Source: Sphingopyxis sp. 2PD (GTDB lineage: Bacteria; Pseudomonadota; Alphaproteobacteria; Sphingomonadales; Sphingomonadaceae). From it: DNA of 53,252 bases. The DNA lies in assembly GCF_005503695.1 (NCBI RefSeq), contig NZ_SCMU01000020.1, positions 1-53,252 on the forward strand, given 5' to 3'. The notes under the pieces are model-generated. The model was not told where the DNA came from, ran no database searches, and saw nothing but the letters and a program-made list of their open reading frames with translations. A program made the translations under genes and the position numbers. Shown here piece after piece: positions 1-8,328 of the stretch; within the stretch, counting starts at the first letter, position 1, and the number at the start of each line of letters is the position of its first letter.

Positions 1-1
1 C

Positions 2-1624
2 AGCTATGCCGTCACCTTTGCCGCGGTCGCCGCGAACCAGAATGACGCGGTCACCGTGCCTGCGGGTTACACCGTCGACGTGCTGCTGAAGGCCGGCGAT
101 TCAGTCGAAAGCGGCGCCCCCTACACCGGCAGTTTCCCGACCCCGGCGATCGCCGAGAAATGGGCCGGCGGCAATCATGACGGGATGGAATATTTCGCCT
201 TTCCGGGGGTCGATGCCAACAACCGCGGCCTGTTGGCGATCAACCATGAATATCCCGATTTCAACATCCTGATGTCCGGCAGCTACAATGCCGCGACCGC
301 GACCGCCGACCAGAAGGCGATCGCGCTGTCGGCGGTCGGGATCAGCGTCGTCGAGATCGCCAAGGGCAGCGACGGTCGCTGGGCCGTGCAGTCGGGATCG
401 ACCTATAACCGCCGCTATACCGGCAACAGCAGCTACCGCGTCGGCGGCCCCGCCGCGGGCGTCGTCGCGGGTCCGATCAAGGGCATGCTCAACAATTGCG
501 CGAGCGGGCGCACGCCGTGGGGCACGTACCTGACCTGCGAGGAAACGACCGACAATTATCTTGACCCGACGCAGCCCGCCAACGGCTATGGCTGGGTGAT
601 CGAAATCGACCCGCGCCGCGAGCTGGCGGAGCCGACCAAACGCACCGCAATGGGCCGCTTCGATCATGAAAACGTCGCGTTCCTGGAAAACAGCGACCGC
701 CGTACGGCCTTTTACATGGGCGACGATTCCACCCCGGGGTGCATCTATAAGTTCGTCCCCGATCGCGCCTACAGTGCCACAAACCGTGCCGCGAACACCG
801 ACCTGCTCGATTCAGGGACGCTGTACGTGGCGCGTTTCAACGGCGATGGCACCGGCGAGTGGCGCGCGCTGGTGGTGGGGCAGAACGGGCTGACCGCGGG
901 CGCGTCCGATCCCGGCAACACGAGCCAGAGCAGCACCCCGCCCGCGCCGACTACGGTCAATTTCAACAGCCAGGCCGACGTGCTGATCAACTGCAAATCG
1001 GCGGCGCGCGTCGCGGGCGGCACCGTGATGGACCGCCCCGAGTGGATCACCGTCGCGCCCGACAACAGCGCGGTGTTCGTGACGCTGACCAACAACAGCG
1101 GCCGCCGCGTAACCAACCCGATGAACCCGCGCACGACCAACCTGCACGGCCACATCATCAAGTTCAGCGAACAGGGCAATTCGCCGCTGGCGACCAGCTT
1201 CCGCTGGGAAATCTTCCTGCTCGCGGGCGATCCGTCGCTGGCGGCGGGGGGCAGCAACCTGACCGGCAACATCAACGGTGACACCTTCTCCAGCCCCGAC
1301 GGCATCGCCATCGATCCGCAAGGACGGCTTTGGGTACAGACCGATCATAGCGTCCCGGGCAATTCAGGCGTCACGGGCCGTTCGATCGATCAGGCGTTCG
1401 GGCACAATGCGATGTTCCATGTCGACCAAGTGACGAAACTGTCGAAGCGCTTCCTCGTCGGCCCGCTGGGCTGCGAAATTACGGGTCTCACCTACACGCC
1501 GGACCTACGCACCTTCTTCGTCAACATCCAGCATCCGACGGGCAACTGGCCGGTGGCGGGTCAGCAGCCGCGGTCGTCGACGATCGTCGTGCGCCGCACC
1601 GACAACCAGCCGGTCGGCGCATAG
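2..1624 (+). CDS. PhoX-like (DUF839) secreted phosphatase, 5' end missing
   Basis: The frame is open to the first bases of the window and the residues before the first possible start (GTG at 56) already read as family sequence (AVTVPAGYTVDVLL), so the gene starts upstream and about 540 C-terminal residues are visible. Family motifs present are TPWGTYLTCEE (near base 520), RFDHENVAF, YMGDDSTPGCIYKF, DRPEWITVAPDN and SPDGIAIDPQGRLWVQTD. Proteins of this family are Tat-exported beta-propeller phosphatases that need calcium and iron and release phosphate from organic esters in the periplasm. The Tat signal itself would lie outside the window. It faces the CAP-protein gene, with a strong hairpin between the two stops. 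The family is secure. Phosphatase activity is inferred, because many DUF839 members are untested. Confidence 0.85.
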   Translation, partial: SYAVTFAAVAANQNDAVTVPAGYTVDVLLKAGDSVESGAPYTGSFPTPAIAEKWAGGNHDGMEYFAFPGVDANNRGLLAINHEYPDFNILMSGSYNAATATADQKAIALSAVGISVVEIAKGSDGRWAVQSGSTYNRRYTGNSSYRVGGPAAGVVAGPIKGMLNNCASGRTPWGTYLTCEETTDNYLDPTQPANGYGWVIEIDPRRELAEPTKRTAMGRFDHENVAFLENSDRRTAFYMGDDSTPGCIYKFVPDRAYSATNRAANTDLLDSGTLYVARFNGDGTGEWRALVVGQNGLTAGASDPGNTSQSSTPPAPTTVNFNSQADVLINCKSAARVAGGTVMDRPEWITVAPDNSAVFVTLTNNSGRRVTNPMNPRTTNLHGHIIKFSEQGNSPLATSFRWEIFLLAGDPSLAAGGSNLTGNINGDTFSSPDGIAIDPQGRLWVQTDHSVPGNSGVTGRSIDQAFGHNAMFHVDQVTKLSKRFLVGPLGCEITGLTYTPDLRTFFVNIQHPTGNWPVAGQQPRSSTIVVRRTDNQPVGA

Positions 1625-1630
1625 ACGCAC

Positions 1631-1663
1631 AGGCCCGTCTGTCCTTCGCGGGCAGGCGGGCCT
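1631..1663. terminator. Hairpin between convergent genes
   Basis: AGGCCCG pairs with CGGGCCT and the stem continues inward with G-U pairs to a TTCGC loop. It sits between two facing stop codons (1624 and 1668), as expected for a bidirectional terminator. There is no clear T-tract. Confidence 0.5.
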
Positions 1664-1667
1664 CGCG

Positions 1668-2321
1668 TTATGGCGTACGCTTGGGGGGCGGCGGCGGCGA
1701 TCCGTCGGGCGTCTGCGACATCAGTGTCACGCACATGGTGCGATGCACCCGATGCGTCCCGCAGGCGACCCCGGCATAACGGTGCGTTGCGCGCAGCAGG
1801 CTGTGGCGATGCCCGCGGCCGGGCACCCCGTCGTCGATCAGCAATTGCTGGACCACCCCCGCCGGGCTGTGGTGACCATAGGTGATGACTTCATTGACGT
1901 AAGGACCGCCACCGCGCGCCTTCATCCGTTCACCGGGGCCGCGCCCGCGCGTATAGTGGCCGACCGCCCCCGATCGCGACTGAACCGCGACATGATCGGC
2001 GGCGGCGGCGGCCAGCAGGTCGCTCTGCTGCAAACGCGGCAGCGGCTTTTCGCGGCGCAGGTCGCGGATGGCTTCGTCGACCGCGGCGACGCCCTCGTTG
2101 GTCATGATGTCGATTTCGCTGTCGTCGTTGGCAAGCAACAGCCGGCCATCGAAGCGCTCGCGATAATCGCGCAGGACATCGGTGTAGCCCGCGGGATCGC
2201 TGCGAAAGCGATTGAGCTCGGCAAGTACGCCGGCTTCGAAACGGCTGGGGGCAGCGCTCGCGGCAACCGCACCAAGCCCCAGCACCAGCGCGGCAGCGCC
2301 CCATCGAGATATTGTCATCAT
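1668..2321 (-). CDS. CAP (SCP/PR-1-like) domain secreted protein
   Basis: A 217-residue protein with an N-terminal hydrophobic signal peptide (MTISRWGAAALVLGLGAVAASAA) followed by a CAP domain. LNRFRSDPAGY opens the domain, an HYTRGRGPGERM segment follows, GHRHSLL gives the cavity histidine region, and AGVACG lies near the C-terminus. The frame is open upstream to 2366, but the signal peptide begins at the ATGATG pair, so I place the start at 2321 (2318 is equally possible). Bacterial CAP proteins are usually exported. Their roles are poorly known, and some bind lipids or act in the envelope. The gene is divergent from ychF, with about 140 bases between the starts. Confidence 0.8.
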   Translation of the reverse strand: MMTISRWGAAALVLGLGAVAASAAPSRFEAGVLAELNRFRSDPAGYTDVLRDYRERFDGRLLLANDDSEIDIMTNEGVAAVDEAIRDLRREKPLPRLQQSDLLAAAAADHVAVQSRSGAVGHYTRGRGPGERMKARGGGPYVNEVITYGHHSPAGVVQQLLIDDGVPGRGHRHSLLRATHRYAGVACGTHRVHRTMCVTLMSQTPDGSPPPPPKRTP

Positions 2322-2464
2322 GGCGCCCGCGATAAAGCCGCAAGGCTGAACCGTTCGCAACGACAATCTGACGCGTCAAAAGCTGGCATCGCGGGCGACT
2401 TGGCGCTAGGGGCGCTGCAACCCCGACGCGCCCATCATCAGCGCGCCGGTCACACGGAGTTTTT

Positions 2465-3562
2465 ATGGGTTTCAAATGCGGCATCGTCGGACTACCCAAC
2501 GTCGGCAAGTCCACCCTGTTCAACGCGCTGACCGAAACGGCAGCGGCGCAGGCGGCCAACTATCCCTTTTGCACGATCGAGCCGAATATCGGCAATGTCG
2601 CGGTCCCCGACGACCGGCTGGAAAAGCTGGCCGCGATCGCCAGCAGCAAGAAGATCATCGCGACCCAGCTTGCCTTCGTCGACATCGCCGGACTGGTCCG
2701 TGGCGCGTCGAAGGGCGAAGGACTGGGCAACCAGTTCCTCGGCAACATCCGCGAAGTCGACGCGATCGTCCATGTGCTGCGTTGTTTCGAGGATGACGAC
2801 ATCCAGCATGTCGAGAACAAGGTCGATCCGGTCGCCGATGCCGAAACGGTCGAGACCGAGCTGCTGCTCGCCGACCTCGAGAGCCTGGAAAAGCGTGTCC
2901 CGGCCTTTGCCAAGAAAGCGGCGCAGGGCGACAAGGAAGCCAAGATTGCCGCGTCGGTGCTGGGCCAGGCGCTGGAGTTGCTGCGCGAAGGCAAGCCCGC
3001 GCGGCTGACCGAACCGAAGGATGACGAAGAAGCCCGGGTGCTGCGCACTGCGCAGCTGCTGACCTCGAAACCCGTGCTCTATGTCTGCAACGTCGACGAG
3101 GGCAGCGCGGCGAACGGCAATGCCTTCTCCGAAAAGGTATTCACAAAGGCCGCCGCGGAAGGCGCGCAGGCGGTCGTCGTGTCAGCGGCGATCGAAAGCG
3201 AGCTCGTCACGATGGACATGGCCGACCGGCTCGAGTTCCTCGAAGAGATGGGCCTGCACGAAACCGGCCTCGCGCGCGTCATCCGCGCCGGGTACGAGCT
3301 GCTTCACCTGATCACCTTCTTCACCGTCGGCCCGCAGGAAGCGCGCGCGTGGACCGTACATCAGGGCGCGACCGCCCCCGAAGCCGCCGGCGAGATCCAC
3401 AGCGATTTCCAGAAAGGCTTCATCCGCGCTGAAACGATCGCCTATGACGATTATGTCACGCTGGGCGGCGAAGCGAAGGCGCGCGAAGCCGGCAAGCTGC
3501 GCGCCGAGGGCAAGGCCTATGTCGTCCACGACGGCGACGTGATGCATTTCCTGCATAGCTGA
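2465..3562 (+). CDS. ychF: Ribosome-binding ATPase YchF (Obg-family)
   Basis: 365 residues, the usual family length. The Walker A/G1 motif GLPNVGKST is at the N-terminus, the G3-like DIAGLVRGASKGEGLGNQFL follows, and the G4 position reads NVDE instead of NKxD. That change is the reason the YchF subgroup prefers ATP to GTP. The C-terminal TGS domain is visible around TFFTVGPQEARAW. CGGAG lies 6 bases before the ATG. YchF binds ribosomes and acts in translation quality and stress responses. In many bacteria it follows pth in an rplY-pth-ychF operon. Here it is alone on the other strand, about 1.3 kb from pth. Confidence 0.97.
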   Translation: MGFKCGIVGLPNVGKSTLFNALTETAAAQAANYPFCTIEPNIGNVAVPDDRLEKLAAIASSKKIIATQLAFVDIAGLVRGASKGEGLGNQFLGNIREVDAIVHVLRCFEDDDIQHVENKVDPVADAETVETELLLADLESLEKRVPAFAKKAAQGDKEAKIAASVLGQALELLREGKPARLTEPKDDEEARVLRTAQLLTSKPVLYVCNVDEGSAANGNAFSEKVFTKAAAEGAQAVVVSAAIESELVTMDMADRLEFLEEMGLHETGLARVIRAGYELLHLITFFTVGPQEARAWTVHQGATAPEAAGEIHSDFQKGFIRAETIAYDDYVTLGGEAKAREAGKLRAEGKAYVVHDGDVMHFLHS

Positions 3563-3568
3563 TCCGAA

Positions 3569-3595
3569 GACGGCGTCGCGCCATGCGTCGCCGTC
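3569..3595. terminator. Hairpin at the ychF 3' end
   Basis: GACGGCG pairs with CGCCGTC, then one mismatch, then CGC with GCG around a 5-base loop. It lies between the convergent ychF stop and the stop of the small gene on the other strand. There is no T-tract. Confidence 0.4.
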
Positions 3596-3833
3596 AGCCG
3601 AAGTGACGACGAAACCAGCCCCGCTTTTGCGGAATGACCGGCGGCTGCCCCGACAGCCGCACCAGATAATTGCCGAGGATCGCCGCTTGCTGCTTGGTCA
3701 TGGCGAACCGAAACAGATCGGGGTCGTGCTTCCTGGCGGCTTCGGAGGATTGCACGCTTTCCAGCCGGAGCATGATGCGATCGCCCGCATCATGATGGGT
3801 CCAGCCGACCAATGCTCCAAAACTCTCGATCAT
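3594..3833 (-). CDS. Small hypothetical protein
   Basis: 79 residues starting MIESFGALVGWTHHDAGD and ending in a basic tail (QKRGWFRRHFG). No signal peptide or membrane segment is visible. I chose the ATG at 3833 because GAGGGAG lies 9 bases before it. A GTG at 3851 is in frame but has no ribosome site. The composition looks like a real soluble small protein (LRLESVQSSEAARKHDPDLF, LGNYLVRLSG), but I do not recognise a family. It faces ychF and nothing is co-transcribed with it in the window. Confidence 0.6.
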   Translation of the reverse strand: MIESFGALVGWTHHDAGDRIMLRLESVQSSEAARKHDPDLFRFAMTKQQAAILGNYLVRLSGQPPVIPQKRGWFRRHFG

Positions 3834-3950
3834 CTCGCCATGCTCCCTCACGATTTTTCCGCGACCGGCGCCAACAGCACGCGATGAGTGTAACAGACCT
3901 TCAGCGGAATGTCGTCTGCGGGGTCATGAGGTGGGGGTAGCGGCAAAACC

Positions 3951-4110
3951 ACACCCTCCCCTTCAGGGGAGGGCAGCGAGACTTACGAACTTGTTCGTTA
4001 GTCGCAGCGGGTGGGGCCATCGGCCTTACCCAAGGCCGCTGGCCCCACCCCACTACGACTAGGCAGCAAGCTGCCAAGTCTTCGTTGCCCCTCCCCTGAA
4101 GGGGATGGGC
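3951..4110. repeat. 160-base imperfect inverted repeat
   Basis: The left arm, beginning ACACCCTCCCCTTCAGGGGA, and the right arm read backwards from GCCCATCCCCTTCAGGGGAG align along about 75 bases. They share GTGGGGCC and GGCC blocks and meet at a short centre (CCTTACCCAAGG). The transcript could fold into one long hairpin. It is noncoding and holds no transposase. Together with the following remnant it fills the gap between the small hypothetical gene (start 3833) and the kinase gene (end 4346). Confidence 0.7.
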
Positions 4111-4167
4111 TTTTGTACGCCATCGGCCGCTCGCGTTAGTGGTACATATTCCAAAGGTCGGGAAAGG

Positions 4168-4275
4168 TCAGCCCAATGGCGATCCGATTTTGGTTCCCTC
4201 GATAGGCGGCACATACCGGGTCGTGGCCGCTCCCGCGATGAGTTCGCGGCGGTTGGGACGGGCAGGCGTGGGCAT
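4168..4275 (-). pseudogene. Remnant of a Tat-signal protein gene
   Basis: An ATG at 4275 preceded by AAGGATTCTGCC opens a 35-residue frame beginning MPTPARPNRRELIAGAATT. That is a typical twin-arginine start (NRRELIAGAA), but the frame then changes to unrelated residues (RYVPPIEGTKIG) and stops. The hydrophobic core and any mature domain are missing. The simplest reading is the 5' stub of a deleted gene for a Tat-exported enzyme, left next to a large inverted repeat. A chance ORF is possible. Confidence 0.4.
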
Positions 4276-4345
4276 GGCAGAATCCTTTTCAGAGCCGATC
4301 ATGCCTGAAATTTGCCGCAACGCCTAACCATGGTCAGGCTGTCCT

Positions 4346-4846
4346 TTAGCCCAGCGAGGCACGCCATTCTTGCAGTGCGCGCGGATTTTTGAGCCGCACC
4401 AGCTTTCCGTGATAATCGCGCAGCTTTTCTTCGGTACGCGGCCGCGGCCCGCTGTTCCATGCAAGCAGATAAAGGAAGAATGCCAGATCGAAGCGTTCGG
4501 GGCAGCCTTCGGTCATGTCGGGACGGCTGCGCCCGCGATAGGTCCAGATCCGGCGCAGCACGCGCGAAGCGCACAACCGGATCGGAAAATCGAGATAGAC
4601 GACGGTGTCGGCGCGCGCCAGTCGCGCATCGAGCGTCCCGCCATAATTGCCGTCGATCAACCACCGATCCTCGCCGGTGATGGTGGCTAGCCGGGCGCGG
4701 ATCTCGTCCTTGCTGCTTTCGACCCAGCCCGGACGCCAGTTGAGCTGGTCCATGTGAAAGACCGGTAGCTCGAGCAACTGGCCCAGATCGGCGGCCAGCG
4801 TCGATTTCCCGGCGCCGCAGGGACCGATGATCAGCACGCGCTGCAC
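4346..4846 (-). CDS. P-loop kinase, adenylate-kinase/topology-modulation-like
   Basis: 166 residues. Walker A GPCGAGKST lies at about residues 8-16, then HMDQLNWRPGW, WLIDGNYGGTLDARLARAD and a YLDFP strand. This is the pattern of the small adenylate-kinase-related proteins often annotated as DNA topology modulation protein (FlaR-like). The substrate is unknown, and the topology name rests on old genetics, so a nucleotide or small-molecule kinase is as likely. The start is taken as GTG at 4846, five bases after the pth stop. A longer in-frame start at 4882 would overlap pth. It is probably co-transcribed downstream of rplY and pth. Confidence 0.75.
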   Translation of the reverse strand: MQRVLIIGPCGAGKSTLAADLGQLLELPVFHMDQLNWRPGWVESSKDEIRARLATITGEDRWLIDGNYGGTLDARLARADTVVYLDFPIRLCASRVLRRIWTYRGRSRPDMTEGCPERFDLAFFLYLLAWNSGPRPRTEEKLRDYHGKLVRLKNPRALQEWRASLG

Positions 4847-4851
4847 GATCG

Positions 4852-5421
4852 TCAGGCCTGCAACCGCAGCGCCAGATCGCACTGAAAGCGCACGTCATTG
4901 CCCTCGGCCAACCATGACGCCTCGGCGGCGATCGCGCCGAGCAGGTCGATCAGCGGCTCCATCTCGCTCTTGTGATAATTGCCCAGCACATGGCCGGTGA
5001 CGCGGTCCTTGTGGCCGGGATGACCGATGCCGATGCGGACGCGGCGGAAATCCTCGCCGATATGCTGGATCATGCTGCGGATGCCGTTGTGGCCCGCCGC
5101 GCCGCCGCCGCGTTTGACCTTCACCTGCATCGGGATCAGGTCGAGCTCGTCGTAAAAAACGGTCACGTCGGGCGTGTCGAGTTTATAGAAATCCATCGCG
5201 GCGCGCACGCTGCGTCCGCTTTCGTTCATGAAGGTACCGGGTTTAAGCAGATGGATGCGCGTCGATCCGATGCGCCCGTCCTGGATCCAGCCCTGGAATT
5301 TCTTCACCGGGGCGGCAAAGCCATGAACATCGGCGATGACATCGGCGGCCATGAAGCCGACATTGTGGCGGTGCATCGCATATTGGGGCCCGGGATTGCC
5401 GAGGCCGACCCAGAGCTGCAT
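4852..5421 (-). CDS. pth: Peptidyl-tRNA hydrolase
   Basis: 189 residues starting MQLWVGLGNPG, the standard Pth N-terminus. The catalytic histidine lies in MHRHNVGF, FYDELDL carries the catalytic aspartate, and GGGAAGHNGIRS contains the conserved asparagine. The protein hydrolyses the ester bond of peptidyl-tRNA that drops off ribosomes and so recycles tRNA. The open frame reaches back to 5538, but the family start is at the ATGATG pair (5424/5421) after AAAGG. The second ATG has the better spacing (7 bases). It follows rplY, as in many bacteria. Confidence 0.97.
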   Translation of the reverse strand: MQLWVGLGNPGPQYAMHRHNVGFMAADVIADVHGFAAPVKKFQGWIQDGRIGSTRIHLLKPGTFMNESGRSVRAAMDFYKLDTPDVTVFYDELDLIPMQVKVKRGGGAAGHNGIRSMIQHIGEDFRRVRIGIGHPGHKDRVTGHVLGNYHKSEMEPLIDLLGAIAAEASWLAEGNDVRFQCDLALRLQA

Positions 5422-5450
5422 CATACTGCCTTTCCCGGGTCTGGTGGAAA

Positions 5451-5476
5451 CGCCCCTCCCGCTTGGGGGAGGGGCG
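5451..5476 (-). terminator. Hairpin between rplY and pth
   Basis: CGCCCCTCCC pairs perfectly with GGGAGGGGCG around a 6-base loop, in the gap between the rplY stop and the pth start. With no T-tract it may lower read-through or set relative mRNA levels instead of ending transcription. Confidence 0.45.
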
Positions 5477-5488
5477 CATCCGAAATGC

Positions 5489-6121
5489 TTAGGCTTCGTC
5501 GCCTTCGGCAGCTTCGCCTTCATCCTTCGTCGTGTCACCGTCGCTGGATTTCAGCGCCGACGGGGCGACGATGGTGGCGATGGTGAAGTCGCGGTCGGTG
5601 ATCGCGCTTTCCACGCCCTTGGGCAGGGTGACGTTGCTGATGTGGATCGAGTCGCCGACGTCGAAACCGGTGACGTCGATTTCGATGTTGTCGGGAATCT
5701 TGTCCGCATCGCACACCAGTTCGAGTTCGTGGCGAACGATGTTCAGCACGCCGCCGCGCTTCAGGCCCGGCGAGGCTTCTTCGTTCTGGAACACGACCGG
5801 CACCGCGACCTGGACGGTGGCGTCCTTGGCGATGCGCAGGAAGTCGGCGTGGATCGGGCGATCCTTGACCGGATGAAACGCGACGTCCTTGGGCAGCGTG
5901 CGGATCTGCTTGCCGCCGACGTCGATCATGACGACCGAGTTCATGAAGTGACCCGTCATCAGCTGCTTCATCAGCAGCTTTTCTTCGACGTGGATCATCA
6001 GGGGTTCTTCTTTGCCGCCATAGACAACGGCGGGGACACGGCCTTCGCGACGCAGTTCACGCGAGGCTCCCTTGCCTTCCCGATCACGCGTCTCGGCCGA
6101 CAGCACCAGCTGGTCGCTCAT
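5489..6121 (-). CDS. rplY: 50S ribosomal protein L25/general stress protein Ctc
   Basis: 210 residues, the long (CTC/TL5) form. The N-terminal L25 domain has [16 protein letters not shown] and VPAVVYGG, which contact 5S rRNA. The C-terminal beta domain follows ([20 protein letters not shown]), and the protein ends in an acidic tail ([17 protein letters not shown]). The start is the ATGATG pair at 6124/6121 with GGAG 4 or 7 bases upstream. The open frame continues to 6424, but that part crosses a repeat. It heads the rplY-pth-kinase operon. Confidence 0.95.
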   Translation of the reverse strand: MSDQLVLSAETRDREGKGASRELRREGRVPAVVYGGKEEPLMIHVEEKLLMKQLMTGHFMNSVVMIDVGGKQIRTLPKDVAFHPVKDRPIHADFLRIAKDATVQVAVPVVFQNEEASPGLKRGGVLNIVRHELELVCDADKIPDNIEIDVTGFDVGDSIHISNVTLPKGVESAITDRDFTIATIVAPSALKSSDGDTTKDEGEAAEGDEA

Positions 6122-6283
6122 CATTTTTCTCCGAAACAGATTACACAGTCCGCCACGCCTCCAGGGATGACCATGGACGGAAGCGGCGGCGCTTAGCGGG
6201 GAAGCGCGGGAAATGCAAGCGCGGGTAGGATCGGCAAGCAGTGGACGGCGGGTATCGACCGATTGCGGCCTTCGATCCAGTCC

Positions 6284-6364
6284 CCGTTCGTATCGAGCGA
6301 AGTCGAGATACGCGTGGCTTGGCGTGAGCCTTCGGCGTGTCTCGACTTCGCTCGACACGAACGG
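6284..6364. repeat. Intergenic inverted repeat, family A copy 1
   Basis: CCGTTCGTATCGAGCGAAGT opens the left arm and its near-complement, ending ACTTCGCTCGACACGAACGG, closes the right arm. About 22 bases separate the arms. The same unit recurs near 10.3, 19.0 and 28.3 kb. It lies just upstream of the rplY start region. Confidence 0.85.
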
Positions 6365-6420
6365 AGGTAGGAGATGGTCGGGAATCCACCCCAAAAGCGG
6401 ACGCTGCCGGGCCCGCCACC

Positions 6421-7320
6421 TCACTGCACCCGCGTCACCGTCATCCCCTCTGCCCCCAGCATCGCCGGGACACCATCCGCTCCCACCAGATGCCCCGTGC
6501 CGACCGCCATCAGCACCGTGCCCGGCTGCGCCATCCGACGTTTCGCCCAGACCGTCCAGCGCCGGTTGCGGTCGGTGATGATCGCCTTGCGTGCCGCGGG
6601 GACGGTATCGACGTCGGCGTTGATCATCTGTTCAAGCCCATCGACGTCGCCGCTACCCCACGCGGCGGTCAGCGCGTTGATCTTGCCCACCGCCCCGTCC
6701 GCGCCGGTCGCGGCGCGGGTCAGCAAGGCGCGCTGGGTCGATGCGTCGAGATTTTCGAACAGCATCAGCTGGCTCTGCGCCGATTCCAGCCCGCGGATCG
6801 GCTTGTCCGCGGCTGCGAAAATTTCGGTCAGTCCCTTTTCGACCCCCGCGGCGGGTGACAGGTCGGCGGCGCGCGCGGCGCGCTGTCCGATCAGGATCAT
6901 GATCGCCCAATCGTCGAGCTTTTCGCCGCCGAACGAGCCGCCGCTCGCTTCGAGCGCGCGGTAGCGCGCAAGCGCTGCGCCGGAAAGCCGCGCTTCGATT
7001 GGCAGGGACGCGGCGCGCGGCGCCAGCCTCTGGAACATGGTGCCCGCCGCCGCCAGTTCGCGCGGCGATAATTCCATGATCAGCTCGTCGGCCGACGCAA
7101 TCGCTTGCCCGACCGCGCCGTCATCCCAGTCGGTCCCGCGGGGCAGCGCGTGCATCGTGCCGAGCATGTAAATTCGGGTATCGGCATCCGCGACCAGCCA
7201 CATTGCCGGCTTTGCCTTCGGCGCCGGGTCGGCAGGGGCGCATCCCGCCAGCAGCAACGGCAAAAGGGCCGCCGCAACGCGGCGACCCCAATGTCGGGAC
7301 AGAGGCGCGGCAGGGCTCAA
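6421..7320 (-). CDS. GumN/TraB-family lipoprotein
   Basis: 299 residues. The signal peptide ends in a lipobox (LLLAGC), so it is probably an outer-envelope lipoprotein. Family motifs are [10 protein letters not shown] near the start and [10 protein letters not shown] with MLGAEG near the end. These carry the conserved histidines of the TraB/GumN group (PF01963), which is related to erythromycin-esterase-like and Tiki-type hydrolases and may include metalloproteases. The start overlaps the stop of the upstream paralogue by 4 bases, so the two are co-translated. The substrate is unknown. Confidence 0.8.
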   Translation of the reverse strand: MSPAAPLSRHWGRRVAAALLPLLLAGCAPADPAPKAKPAMWLVADADTRIYMLGTMHALPRGTDWDDGAVGQAIASADELIMELSPRELAAAGTMFQRLAPRAASLPIEARLSGAALARYRALEASGGSFGGEKLDDWAIMILIGQRAARAADLSPAAGVEKGLTEIFAAADKPIRGLESAQSQLMLFENLDASTQRALLTRAATGADGAVGKINALTAAWGSGDVDGLEQMINADVDTVPAARKAIITDRNRRWTVWAKRRMAQPGTVLMAVGTGHLVGADGVPAMLGAEGMTVTRVQ

Positions 7321-8279
7321 TATTCGACCCGCGTCGCGGTCAGCCCCTGTGCCTTCAGATAATCCTGCACGCTCTTTTCGCCCGCCAGATGTCCCGCGCC
7401 GACCGCGATGAACACCGTGCCCGGCTTGTCGAGCCGCGTCTTGATCTGGTCGGCCCAGCGCGCGTTGCGATCATAGAGCAGCGTCTTGGCGAGTTCGGGG
7501 GTCGCCGCCATGCTTTCGTTCATCGCGACCGCCAGCCCGTCGGGATCGCCCTTGGCCCACAGCGCGACCATCTTGTCGAGCATCGGCCCCAGCTTATCCA
7601 TATCTCGGACCACGGTATTCAGGAATGCGACCTGTTGGGTGTCGGGCAGCTGGTCGAAGAAGCCGAGCTGTTCTTCGAGCGTTTCGAGGCCCGATACCGG
7701 CTTCGCATCGGCCTTGGCAAATTTGGTGAGCAGCTTTTCGGCCCCCTGTTCGGGGTCGTAGCCAAGCTTGGTCAGCGGCAACACCGACAGCGTCATCGCC
7801 GGGAACCAGGGTTCGAAGGTATCGAACGCATTGGCGGGCAGGCCGACACTGACGATCGCCGCCTGATAAGCCTTGAGCTGGTCGGCGGTCAGGCGCGACG
7901 GGATGGTCTTGCCGCTCTGGTCCATCGCCAGCGGCATCATTGTCCTGGCGACCGCATTCTGGTCCTCGGGCATGACGATTTCCAGCATCATCTCGTCCGA
8001 TTTGTCGAACGCGTCCTTTACCGCTTCGTCGAACCAGCTGAGGCCGGGCTTCAGCACATGGACGGTGCCGAACAGATAGATCGTCGTGTCCTCATCCTTG
8101 ACCACCCACAGCGCGGGGTCGGCATCGGTCAGCGCGGTCGCGGCGGCGGCAACCGGTGCGGGTTCGGCGGCGATGGCGACATTGCCGCCGGGCAGCACGG
8201 CGCATTGCGCGAAGGGGATGACGGCGCAGGTGGCGGCGAGCGTCTTGAACCATTTTTTCACGGGGGAATATCCTTTCAT
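7317..8279 (-). CDS. GumN/TraB-family secreted protein
   Basis: 320 residues, a paralogue of the next gene downstream. It has an N-terminal signal sequence (KKWFKTLAATCAVIPFAQC), then LWVVKDEDTTIYLFGTVHVL with the GTxH motif, and near the end FIAVGAGHLAGEKSVQDYL. ATG at 8279 has AAGGG 6 bases upstream. A GTG at 8261 with AAAGGA is a possible alternative. The spacing of the motifs is the same in both paralogues, which suggests tandem duplication. The enzymatic function is unproven for the family. Confidence 0.8.
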   Translation of the reverse strand: MKGYSPVKKWFKTLAATCAVIPFAQCAVLPGGNVAIAAEPAPVAAAATALTDADPALWVVKDEDTTIYLFGTVHVLKPGLSWFDEAVKDAFDKSDEMMLEIVMPEDQNAVARTMMPLAMDQSGKTIPSRLTADQLKAYQAAIVSVGLPANAFDTFEPWFPAMTLSVLPLTKLGYDPEQGAEKLLTKFAKADAKPVSGLETLEEQLGFFDQLPDTQQVAFLNTVVRDMDKLGPMLDKMVALWAKGDPDGLAVAMNESMAATPELAKTLLYDRNARWADQIKTRLDKPGTVFIAVGAGHLAGEKSVQDYLKAQGLTATRVEY

Positions 8280-8328
8280 TATTGGCCCTTATGACCGGAT
8301 GTGATGGGGAAGGGGAGAGCGAAAAGGG

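Noticed and set aside
1743..2531. Plus-strand frame across the CAP gene and into ychF
   Set aside because: It overlaps two well-supported genes and has no family features.
3951..4110. CRISPR array
   Set aside because: The repeated blocks form one inverted pair, with no regular direct repeats or spacers. No cas gene is in the window.
4139..4327. 62-residue plus-strand frame in the gap after the palindrome
   Set aside because: It has no ribosome site and overlaps the Tat-signal stub on the other strand, which has better features.
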